64,000 bases of DNA from the NCBI RefSeq assembly GCF_009928685.1, contig NZ_WWEO01000041.1:1-64000 (forward strand). Reading direction: 5' to 3'. The notes beneath the pieces are model-generated. The model saw only the letters and a list, made by a program, of their open reading frames with translations, was not told the DNA's origin and did no database searches. Shown in pieces: positions 1-6,769 of the stretch (positions within the stretch are counted from its first letter, which is position 1; each line of letters opens with the position of its first letter). The stretch is from Mucilaginibacter agri. Lineage in GTDB: Bacteria > Bacteroidota > Bacteroidia > Sphingobacteriales > Sphingobacteriaceae. Both the position numbers and the translations under genes were made by a program.

Positions 1-43
1 CTTCCTTCCCGACTTTCTAAGAACTTTCGCTCCCTTTAGAAGC

Positions 44-172
44 GGCTGCAAAGATGAACATCTTTTCTGAAATCTCAAAATGTTTTTTTAACATTTTTTT
101 AACCCCTTTTTAACCCCCTCTTTGCACCTTCAATGAACATCCCGCTATCTCGTTTGCGGGCTGCAAAGATGA
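44..172. repeat. Direct repeat of GGCTGCAAAGATGA
   Basis: Two exact 14-bp copies (44-57 and 159-172), each followed by AC- and T-rich sequence. Role unknown. Confidence 0.6.
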
Positions 173-382
173 GAACTTTTACTTGTTTTCCAAATTGTTT
201 TTAGAAAAAAGTTGAAATAATTTACCTGCATTAAAACACACCATAAACAGCACACTGATTATCAGGCATTAACAGAATAACAATGCTGCCATATTTTTAA
301 ACATCCGCCGATAAAAGCCTTCACCAGCCTTTTATATATTATATAAAGCAGCTCAAAACAGCATATCTTATTAATGGAGTTG

Positions 383-390
383 TACATTTG
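383..390 (+). promoter_or_regulatory. Candidate -7 promoter element, TACATTTG
   Basis: Matches the Bacteroidota -7 consensus TAnnTTTG. Its last base is only four bases before the ATG at 395, so the transcript would be leaderless or nearly so. No clear -33 TTTG is seen at the expected distance. Confidence 0.45.
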
Positions 391-394
391 AAAC

Positions 395-613
395 ATGCAG
401 CAACAACCCAATAATCCGCTTCATGGCAAAACGTTAGAGACTATATTAAATGAGTTGGTGGCTTATTATGGCTGGCCCGAGCTGGGTAATCGTATCCGGA
501 TCAATTGTTTTAATGATAATCCGAGCGTAAAATCGAGCCTGAAGTTTTTAAGGAAAACTGATTGGGCAAGAAAAAAGGTGGAAGACCTTTACGTTTCCAC
601 CCCGTTTAAATGA
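395..613 (+). CDS. VF530-like small DNA-binding protein (DUF2132)
   Basis: A 72-residue protein that fits the VF530/DUF2132 family along its whole length. It shows the family hallmarks [10 protein letters not shown] (residues 6-15), YGWPELG (25-31) and the block [14 protein letters not shown] (42-55) followed by WAR-KVE-LY. Family members are compact helical proteins of about 70-80 residues with proposed DNA binding; the cellular role is not settled. The gene stands alone, with the helicase-like gene converging from the other strand. The ATG at 395 sits just after a TAnnTTTG box, which supports this start. Confidence 0.88.
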   Translation: MQQQPNNPLHGKTLETILNELVAYYGWPELGNRIRINCFNDNPSVKSSLKFLRKTDWARKKVEDLYVSTPFK

Positions 614-698
614 GATTAGTTAATAGTTGATGGTTCAGCCGGACTTAACCAGATACCGACCTCCTACCAGGAACCATATCTATATGCTATCGACTAAA

Positions 699-2003
699 TT
701 AATGTTTCCGCTTATTGCTCATTTTGGCTTTTAGGCCTGCGCGGTAGTTATACGTTTTAGCGTTGCTGGCTTTCTTTTCGTGGAAAGCAGCGCCAGGTGC
801 GTTCTCATCTGCTTTGGCAGCGGCAGCTTTCTTCTCTTCGGCAGTGGGCGCTTTGCGCTCTTTTTCTATGATCAGGTCTTCGGGCAGTTCGCCCAGTGGA
901 ATTCTGGTGCCGACAGCTTGTTCTATTTTCTTTACCTGGGTAAGCTCCAGATCGGTGGCGAAGGTAATGGCCATGATCTCGTCTTCCACCTCGGGTGAAT
1001 GGTTGATCATTCTTTCTATGTAGATGTCCTTTTCTTCCGGCAATTCGAAATGGATCAGGAACGGAATATCATCCAGATCGAGCTTTTTCCCGGCATCGTT
1101 CACCACGATTAATACCTGGAAATCCGTGGCCTCTTTAAAATCATGTATAGAGTCGAAACTATTCAGTTCGAAAAACCACGAATTAAGCAGGGCTACTCCC
1201 GTTTTACGGTTCTGTAAAGTTTTATAGAGTTTTTCGGCCGTTGGGCGGGTATTAACAAATACGGCTACTTTGGTAAACAGCTCATCGTCCTGCATAAACA
1301 AGTTAAGCAGGTTTACTTTGGTGCCGAAGTTGGGTACATGGTACAATACCTGCGGATGGGTTTCAAACAAGGGTTCGCCTATTTCTTCAATCTCAATGGT
1401 AGCGGGCTGTTTCATAAAGGGCGCTATCATCTTGTTCAGCCTATCGTGCACAACTTCGGTAAATACCAGGTGCTGGCATTTTGGGATACTGTTGGCCAGT
1501 TCGGCTACGGGTAGTTGCAGGCCTTGCTTTACAATCAGGTCGGCATCATCCAAAACAAGCAACTCTATTTTATTTACGTCGAGGCCGAGTTTCAAATAAA
1601 TGGCGCGGGCCCTGTCGGGAGTAGCTACAACTATATCGGCGCCATCTGCCATGGCATCCATCTGCGCTTCGATACCGGGAGCGGCAAACAGGCCAACGAC
1701 AGAAATGGATTTGTTGTTATTTAACTGACTGATCTGTTCGATCACCCTATCTACACTTTCCTTATCGGGCACCAGGTACAATACTTTGGGGATACCATCG
1801 GGCGTGTAGTTAAACTTGTTTAGCGCGGCTAATATAGCGGTGGTAGATTTTCCGCAGCCTTCGGGGCCTACAACAATTACATCCTGACCGCCTACTATAC
1901 GGGCCATGGTTCTTTGTTGTACTTCTTTAGGACCGTGATACCCAGCTTGGGTTACCGACAGTACTAATCCTTTTTTCAGCTTCAATTTCTCTGACCACGC
2001 CAT
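699..2003 (-). CDS. Divergent DEAD-box RNA helicase-like protein
   Basis: A 434-residue protein with the two-domain layout of DEAD-box helicases. Visible are a Q-motif-like region with Q29, Walker A GPEGCGKST (46-54), a TPDR motif Ib equivalent (128-131), and motif II written DDAD (152-155) rather than DEAD. The C-terminal half keeps the domain-2 start (VAVFVNTRPTAEKL) but I see no clean HRxGRxxR motif VI; the corresponding stretch reads YIERMINHSPE. The tail is basic, as in RNA-binding extensions. ATP binding is likely conserved. Strand unwinding is uncertain because motifs III and VI look eroded. Monocistronic, transcribed toward the small DUF2132 gene. Confidence 0.75.
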   Translation of the reverse strand: MAWSEKLKLKKGLVLSVTQAGYHGPKEVQQRTMARIVGGQDVIVVGPEGCGKSTTAILAALNKFNYTPDGIPKVLYLVPDKESVDRVIEQISQLNNNKSISVVGLFAAPGIEAQMDAMADGADIVVATPDRARAIYLKLGLDVNKIELLVLDDADLIVKQGLQLPVAELANSIPKCQHLVFTEVVHDRLNKMIAPFMKQPATIEIEEIGEPLFETHPQVLYHVPNFGTKVNLLNLFMQDDELFTKVAVFVNTRPTAEKLYKTLQNRKTGVALLNSWFFELNSFDSIHDFKEATDFQVLIVVNDAGKKLDLDDIPFLIHFELPEEKDIYIERMINHSPEVEDEIMAITFATDLELTQVKKIEQAVGTRIPLGELPEDLIIEKERKAPTAEEKKAAAAKADENAPGAAFHEKKASNAKTYNYRAGLKAKMSNKRKH

Positions 2004-2188
2004 ACATTTCTATTTTTAAAATCCCGAAGGGGCGACAAATTTACCCTTTTTAAGGCGCATTTTTGGTATCAGAGAGAAATTGGTTTAAAATAGGGGCTTA
2101 ATATCAACACTTTACAGCTTACGTTGTCTACCAGTTATTGGAAATGTGTTATTAACTCATTATAATTACTACTCCTTAACACAAGTTC

Positions 2189-2671
2189 ATGCGCTCATCC
2201 TATTTTATAGTTTTTGCTTTTATAGCCCTTACTGCTTGCAAGCAGACCAAACCGCATCAGCTTTCGATTAAAAAGAAAAAAACTAGAGTCCAACACGCTT
2301 ATATCCCCGCAAAAATTTCGGGCGATACATTAATTATTCGTTCTACCTCGGCAGTATTTATTGATCCGGACACAATCCGCATTGAAAAAGAAAAGAAAGC
2401 ATTAGGAGAAGATGATTTCTATGCTGCAGCCGATGATAACGTTTATTATATGAGCACGGCCGAAGATTATTTAAACAAGCACAAGATTAAGGTAGAACAT
2501 ATCGGCGATCAGAAATTCGTGAAGTTTATACAATCCAATAATTCATCAACTCTTGTCAAGGTTGACACTTTAACTTCGATTTGGAGCCTCTATTTATTTA
2601 AACCCACGAAAGATCCCATGGATTTAAGCCCAGTGGAAATCGAAGAACTTTATAAGCTATACTTTAAATAA
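2189..2671 (+). CDS. Hypothetical lipoprotein
   Basis: A 160-residue protein that I do not recognise. It starts with a short hydrophobic segment ending in the lipobox LTAC, with the acylated cysteine at residue 17. The mature part is charged, with several lysine runs near its start, and has no repeats. Its TAA stop (2669-2671) directly abuts the stop codon of the convergent gene on the other strand (2672-2674). AT-richer than its neighbours. Probably a periplasm- or outer-membrane-anchored protein; function unknown. Confidence 0.65.
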   Translation: MRSSYFIVFAFIALTACKQTKPHQLSIKKKKTRVQHAYIPAKISGDTLIIRSTSAVFIDPDTIRIEKEKKALGEDDFYAAADDNVYYMSTAEDYLNKHKIKVEHIGDQKFVKFIQSNNSSTLVKVDTLTSIWSLYLFKPTKDPMDLSPVEIEELYKLYFK

Positions 2672-3055
2672 CTAAAACTCATCCCCCGGACTCAACACCT
2701 CCAAATCAGGCGCATCTATAATTAACAGACGATTGTCTGCATCAATCTTGAATGCCCAGGTCTCTTTATCAGCGTAGTTTTTCTTAATGTCCGAACATGT
2801 ATAGAAATAGTTTCGGGTATAGGTGAGTGTCACTTTGCCGTTTTGAGTTGACGGATTGTAAGTTGCTTCTGTTATATCGAAGCCTTTGACTTCGATACCG
2901 CCCTCCACTTCGTGATAAGATAGCAACTGTTCTATTATAGATTTACGGTTGGCTTCGGTATTGATCACGTTATTCAGAAAGTCTTTATCATTAATCTCCC
3001 CGCTTTGCAAACGCTGATATTCTTTTTCGTCGAAACCGAATTTAAATACTGCCAT
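2672..3055 (-). CDS. Hypothetical soluble protein, coupled to methyltransferase
   Basis: A 127-residue protein without signal peptide or membrane segment. The C-terminal half alternates hydrophobic and polar residues as in a beta-sheet domain and ends in an acidic tail. I do not recognise the family. Its ATG follows the TAA of the upstream methyltransferase gene after one base, so the two are almost certainly co-transcribed and probably translationally coupled. That context suggests a partner or accessory of the methyltransferase, but nothing in the sequence gives a function. Confidence 0.65.
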   Translation of the reverse strand: MAVFKFGFDEKEYQRLQSGEINDKDFLNNVINTEANRKSIIEQLLSYHEVEGGIEVKGFDITEATYNPSTQNGKVTLTYTRNYFYTCSDIKKNYADKETWAFKIDADNRLLIIDAPDLEVLSPGDEF

Positions 3056-3056
3056 A

Positions 3057-3746
3057 TTATACTACCTGCGTTAAGCGTGCCAAATATTGTCCGTACTCGT
3101 CCTCTATTAATACGTCCATATTAAAACCCATTTCTTCGGCTACGGCCTGCAGGGTATGCTCATCAATATATAGCCAGTTAAACCAATCCGACGTTTGCTT
3201 ATTGTACTCATATTGATATTGAATTTCGCCATAATAGCCTTCCGTTGGCAAGTTACCTTCATACAGGTATGCCACGTCCGACGAATCGAACAGCAATTGC
3301 GCATCCTCCGCCATCAGTGTTTTAAAATGTATGAGCAGGCGTTTCAGGTTTTCGATAGTTCCAGCTAAACCAATACCGTTCATCAACAACAGTAAGGTAT
3401 CGTACTTGCCTTGATTAAAAGTATAAATATCTGCCTGCAAAACATGGTTTACGCCACGGTCTTTCATTACCTGCACCGAGAGCGGCGAAATATCTATGGC
3501 CGTAACCTCATGACCTTCCTGCTGTAAAAACAAAGCATGGCTGCCTGCACCGGCACCAATATCCAGCACCTTACCCCTGCATTGTTCTACCGCCATCCAC
3601 TCCAGGTCGGGCATATCATCTTCTTCCCTAAAATAAGTGGCAATGGGCATTTCCTCTTTCGGCCCATATTTATTATGGATCCAGAGTTTGTGTTTTGCCT
3701 TCTCGGTGTAATAGCCGTGCAGTGCCTGGCCTAAAATGTCGCTCAT
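3057..3746 (-). CDS. Class I SAM-dependent methyltransferase
   Basis: A 229-residue protein with a Rossmann-type SAM-binding core. Motif I is LDIGAGAGSH (61-70), and about ten residues later VTAIDIS supplies the acidic residue expected to bind the SAM ribose. Later strands (YDTLLLLMNGIG) fit motif IV. The N-terminal 50 residues are family-specific and the substrate cannot be read from the sequence; small-molecule methylation is as likely as protein or RNA. First gene of a two-gene minus-strand operon with the hypothetical gene ending at 2672. Confidence 0.78.
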   Translation of the reverse strand: MSDILGQALHGYYTEKAKHKLWIHNKYGPKEEMPIATYFREEDDMPDLEWMAVEQCRGKVLDIGAGAGSHALFLQQEGHEVTAIDISPLSVQVMKDRGVNHVLQADIYTFNQGKYDTLLLLMNGIGLAGTIENLKRLLIHFKTLMAEDAQLLFDSSDVAYLYEGNLPTEGYYGEIQYQYEYNKQTSDWFNWLYIDEHTLQAVAEEMGFNMDVLIEDEYGQYLARLTQVV

Positions 3747-3780
3747 TAAGGCAAAGGTATAAAGCCTGAACCATTGATGT

Positions 3781-3788
3781 TATATTTG
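3781..3788 (+). promoter_or_regulatory. Candidate -7 element TATATTTG for DUF92 gene
   Basis: Exact TAnnTTTG match, 16 bases before the ATG at 3805. No clear TTTG at -33. Confidence 0.5.
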
Positions 3789-3804
3789 GACTACAATTTA
3801 AAGC

Positions 3805-4512
3805 ATGCCCATCCAAAATTACATTGTTTACCTGTTCCTGATACTGGGGATGCAGCTGAGCGTCCGCTTTAAAAAGCTGACCGTGCCAGCAGCCATAACA
3901 GGGGGTATAACCGGTTTATTAATTTTTCAGGGAGGCGGACTAACCGGCTTAGCCATGCTTACCCTTTTCTTTATTTTAGGCTCGGTCGCTACCGGTTGGC
4001 AAATACGCAGCAAACAACAAATTGGCGCAGCCGAACGGGACAAAGGACGAAGAACCAGCGGGCAGGTATTGGCAAACGGCGGCATAGCCGCAATATTGGG
4101 CGGCGTAACATGGTTAATGCCACAAACGGCGGCTGTACACCATTTAATGATGGCCGGAAGTCTAGCTGCTGCAACGGCCGACACCCTATCGTCGGAACTG
4201 GGTACTGTTTACGGGCGCCGGTTTTATAATATCATCACCTTTAAAAAAGATCAGCGGGGGTTGGATGGCGTAATTAGTTTAGAAGGTACTTTGATAGGTA
4301 CAGTCGGTGCAGCCTTAATTGCCATCGTTTATTCTATTGGTTTTGGCTGGGGAATTAATTTTTGGTGGATTGTAATAGCTGGTGCCGTAGGTAATATTTT
4401 CGACTCGGTATTAGGCGCAACTCTAGAGCGGAAGAACCTTATTGGTAATAACGTGGTTAATTTTTTGAATACATTGATTGGGGCTGTAGTTTGCTTTTTG
4501 TTGATGCTGTAG
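3805..4512 (+). CDS. DUF92 family integral membrane protein
   Basis: A 235-residue, strongly hydrophobic protein with about six membrane segments. It fits the DUF92 (TIGR00297) family: the cytoplasmic stretch with RRTSGQVLANGG and the conserved ADTLSSELG block (around 126-134) are the best markers, followed by GLDGVISLEGT and GNIFDSVLGATLE near the end. Plant relatives (VTE6) are phytyl-phosphate kinases acting with CTP. In bacteria the function is unproven, so kinase activity here is only a possibility. Single gene with its own promoter-like element. Confidence 0.8.
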   Translation: MPIQNYIVYLFLILGMQLSVRFKKLTVPAAITGGITGLLIFQGGGLTGLAMLTLFFILGSVATGWQIRSKQQIGAAERDKGRRTSGQVLANGGIAAILGGVTWLMPQTAAVHHLMMAGSLAAATADTLSSELGTVYGRRFYNIITFKKDQRGLDGVISLEGTLIGTVGAALIAIVYSIGFGWGINFWWIVIAGAVGNIFDSVLGATLERKNLIGNNVVNFLNTLIGAVVCFLLML

Positions 4513-4549
4513 GCAGAAGGCTTCTTAAAAGCGTATTGGAATGCGCGAT

Positions 4550-4700
4550 TCCCTCCCTTGGGAGGGTGCAGGGAGGGGTTTCTTCGATTTAATTACGACA
4601 AGGCCCCTCCCTGCCACTGCACAAACCGATTGCGCCCCTCCCGAGGGAGGGAATATAACAACTCCGTCCAATCATCGGTTATTACTCTTCCAAAGGAGGG
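4550..4700. repeat. GGGAGG/CCCTCC palindromic intergenic repeat
   Basis: Between the DUF92 gene and dinB, G- and C-runs form imperfect inverted repeats: CCCTCCCTTGGGAGGG near 4551-4566, GCAGGGAGGGGTTT further on, then a complementary GCCCCTCCCTGC block and CCCTCCCGAGGGAGGG-like sequence around 4640. A third partial copy (CCAAAGGAGGG) lies just before the dinB promoter region. Not coding. Confidence 0.6.
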
Positions 4701-4724
4701 ATTTTTATTACCAACTTTGTAACG

Positions 4725-5840
4725 TTGACACCAGACACCGAAAATATCGCCCACCGAAAAATCATCCATATTGATATGGATGCCTTTTATGCTTCGGTTG
4801 AGCAGCGGGATAACCCCGAACTGCGGGGCAAGGCTTTGGTGGTTGGTGGTTCGCCCGAAGGGCGGGGCGGTGTGGTGGCTACTGCGAGTTATGAAGCGCG
4901 CAAGTTTGGGGTGCGGTCGGCTATGCCATCAAAAACGGCGCAGAAACTTTGTCCGCATGCCATATTTGTACGGCCGCGTTTTGCAGAGTATAAAGAAGTT
5001 TCGAGGCGCATAAGGGAAATATTTTCGAGGTATACGGATTTGATCGAACCGTTATCGCTGGATGAAGCCTACCTTGATGTTACCGAAGACAAACTGAATA
5101 TTGGCTCGGCTATTGAAATTGCGCAGCAGATAAAGCAGGCGATAAAAGATGAGCTGAACCTTACCGCCTCTGCCGGGGTATCTATTAATAAATTTGTGGC
5201 GAAGATTGCTTCGGATATCAATAAACCCGACGGGCTGAAATTTATTGGACCTTCGGCAATAGAGCGCTTTATGGAAAAACTACCGGTGGAGAAATTTCAT
5301 GGCGTGGGTAAAGTAACCGCGCAAAAAATGAAGGGTATGAACCTGCACACCGGCTTCGACCTGAAACAACTGAGCGAAGATGAGATGATCCGCCACTTTG
5401 GTAAAGCAGGCAGGTTTTACTACCAGATTGTACGGGGTATTGATAACCGCGCCGTGCAACCTGACCGCGAAACCAAATCAATGGGGGCCGAAGATACCTT
5501 TGCCTACGACCTGAGTGATACTACCGAAATGCACGCCGAACTGGATAAATTAGCCGTTAAAGTAGTTGAGCGCCTGCAGCGTTATCAACTGAAAGGTAGA
5601 ACCGTGACGCTGAAAGTTAAGTACAGCGATTTTAAACAAATCACGCGGAACCAGTCTTTCCCCACTCCAATCGGCGATCTGGAAACTATCCAACAGGCGG
5701 CTAAACAACTCCTCACCCAAATCGATCCTGATAAAAAGGTGAGGCTGCTAGGCATCTCGTTATCCAATTTTAATGAGGCAGCAACGGTTGGAGCGAACGA
5801 ACTACACGGGCAATTGCGGCTCTTTGGCGACCAGGAATAA
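4725..5840 (+). CDS. dinB: DNA polymerase IV (Y-family)
   Basis: A 371-residue translesion polymerase. The palm motif HIDMDAFYASVEQRD (15-29) supplies D17, and SLDEAYLDVT (111-120) supplies D113 and E114, the three metal ligands. Thumb and little-finger regions are present at normal length. The C-terminus carries GQLRLF, a sliding-clamp-binding motif. No ATG lies before the essential D17, so the TTG at 4725 is the most likely start. It sits shortly after a CAACTTTG sequence that resembles a weak -7 box. Expected role: error-prone bypass of damaged template. No LexA site was identified. Confidence 0.93.
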   Translation: MTPDTENIAHRKIIHIDMDAFYASVEQRDNPELRGKALVVGGSPEGRGGVVATASYEARKFGVRSAMPSKTAQKLCPHAIFVRPRFAEYKEVSRRIREIFSRYTDLIEPLSLDEAYLDVTEDKLNIGSAIEIAQQIKQAIKDELNLTASAGVSINKFVAKIASDINKPDGLKFIGPSAIERFMEKLPVEKFHGVGKVTAQKMKGMNLHTGFDLKQLSEDEMIRHFGKAGRFYYQIVRGIDNRAVQPDRETKSMGAEDTFAYDLSDTTEMHAELDKLAVKVVERLQRYQLKGRTVTLKVKYSDFKQITRNQSFPTPIGDLETIQQAAKQLLTQIDPDKKVRLLGISLSNFNEAATVGANELHGQLRLFGDQE

Positions 5841-5874
5841 TTTAGATTTGCCAACTTACAAGACCTGTAAATTA

Positions 5875-6032
5875 GACTTATAAGTCAGTAAAGTGGTGCA
5901 TGTATCACTTTTTTAACAGAAGCATCAAATTCCAACTTATTAGTTATCAGATAAATGAATTAAAAACCAATACAAAAATGACTTATAAGTTGGAACACAG
6001 TGGTGCATGTGGAACTTTGCACCATGCACCAC
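5875..6032. repeat. Duplicated palindrome plus AGTGGTGCATGT module
   Basis: The dyad ACTTATAAGT occurs at 5876-5885 (inside a 12-bp palindrome, 5875-5886) and at 5981-5990. Each copy is followed after 6-8 bases by AGTGGTGCATGT (5892-5903 and 5999-6010). A complementary GCACCATGCACCAC follows at 6019-6032. This could be a tandem operator for the gene at 6107. Confidence 0.6.
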
Positions 6033-6106
6033 CGGCTGCCAGAACAAAAAGCTTTGTCTGAATATGTTTTAGTAATTTGCGCAATTCCAATAATCAGCAA
6101 AAAATT

Positions 6107-6658
6107 ATGGCCATCATACAACACAAGTTCAGGGATCACCAGGTTAGCCCGCAAACAGAAATTTTAATACTCGGCACCTTTACCCCCGATCTGGCTGATG
6201 GCCCCGACTTTTTCCATGGCCGCCAACGCAATTTTCTATGGCACCTGTTGCCCATCTGCTGGGGAATGGAATCTTTAAAGGATGCTCCGCTTGCCGACAA
6301 GCAAAATTTGATGGCAAAATACAAAGTTGATTTTGCTGATGTTATCCAATCATTAGAAATACCCGATGGCGAAGAACTAAATTCCGATGACGCCTTCGAA
6401 GACAGCCACGTGCACGAATGGAAAGATGTTATTGCCCTGATTGACACCCTGCCGAATTTAAAATCGGTTTACTTTATCCGTAAAACTTTTAACGGTATCC
6501 CTAATATTCGCGGCCAGGTGGTGGCTATTGCTAAACATTGCCAGCAAAAAGGCATCCGCATGTGCAAGCTCGAAACCCCGGCCAAATTCTTCAGCGAAGA
6601 AAAACAAAAACAGTGGATTGATACCATTGTGCTGGAGAAGACCTGTTTGAGAGCGTAA
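6107..6658 (+). CDS. Uracil-DNA glycosylase superfamily-like protein
   Basis: 183 residues from the ATG at 6107; a longer TTG-started frame (6077) adds only ten poorly conserved-looking residues. The N-terminal strand ILILGTFTPD (19-28) followed by a histidine-glycine-arginine loop and RNFLW (41-45) resembles the mug/TDG and hypoxanthine-DNA-glycosylase branch of the superfamily, where the same strand begins the uracil-binding pocket and an N-F-W block packs behind it. The central acidic loop looks lineage-specific. The catalytic residue cannot be assigned with confidence. Base-excision repair of deaminated bases is the best guess; activity is unproven. Confidence 0.55.
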   Translation: MAIIQHKFRDHQVSPQTEILILGTFTPDLADGPDFFHGRQRNFLWHLLPICWGMESLKDAPLADKQNLMAKYKVDFADVIQSLEIPDGEELNSDDAFEDSHVHEWKDVIALIDTLPNLKSVYFIRKTFNGIPNIRGQVVAIAKHCQQKGIRMCKLETPAKFFSEEKQKQWIDTIVLEKTCLRA

Positions 6659-6687
6659 ACACGTTTAACCTGTACATGTTTTTCGGG

Positions 6688-6758
6688 TGTCATGTTGAGG
6701 CTCTCGAAACATGCGGGCGAGGCCTCTGCGCTCATCCTTCGAGTGCCTCAGGATAACA
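6688..6758. repeat. REP-like inverted repeat (CTCGAA/TTCGAG type)
   Basis: The arm at 6688-6713 reads TGTCATGTTGAGGCTCTCGA onward. The arm at 6733-6758 is its imperfect reverse complement (CATCCTTCGAGTGCCTCAGG onward). The same word family recurs around the GIY-YIG gene at 36.8-37.2 kb. Confidence 0.7.
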
Positions 6759-6769
6759 GCCTTCTCATC

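Larger units (their letters stand above)
1..394. other. Gene-free left edge, pyrimidine-rich
   Basis: No convincing coding frame. The first 180 bases are rich in T and C runs. The 14-mer GGCTGCAAAGATGA occurs twice, at 44-57 and 159-172. The rest is AT-rich intergenic sequence ending in the promoter of the small gene at 395. The segment could be the 3' flank of a gene or operon lying left of the window, which cannot be decided here. Confidence 0.5.

Noticed and set aside
763..1724. Several open frames opposite the helicase-like gene
   Set aside because: Shadows of a well-supported coding gene; serine- and phenylalanine-rich nonsense composition typical of antisense reading.
4541..4774. 77-codon frame across the GGGAGG repeat
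   Set aside because: Follows the repeat and overlaps the dinB start; composition reflects the repeat only.
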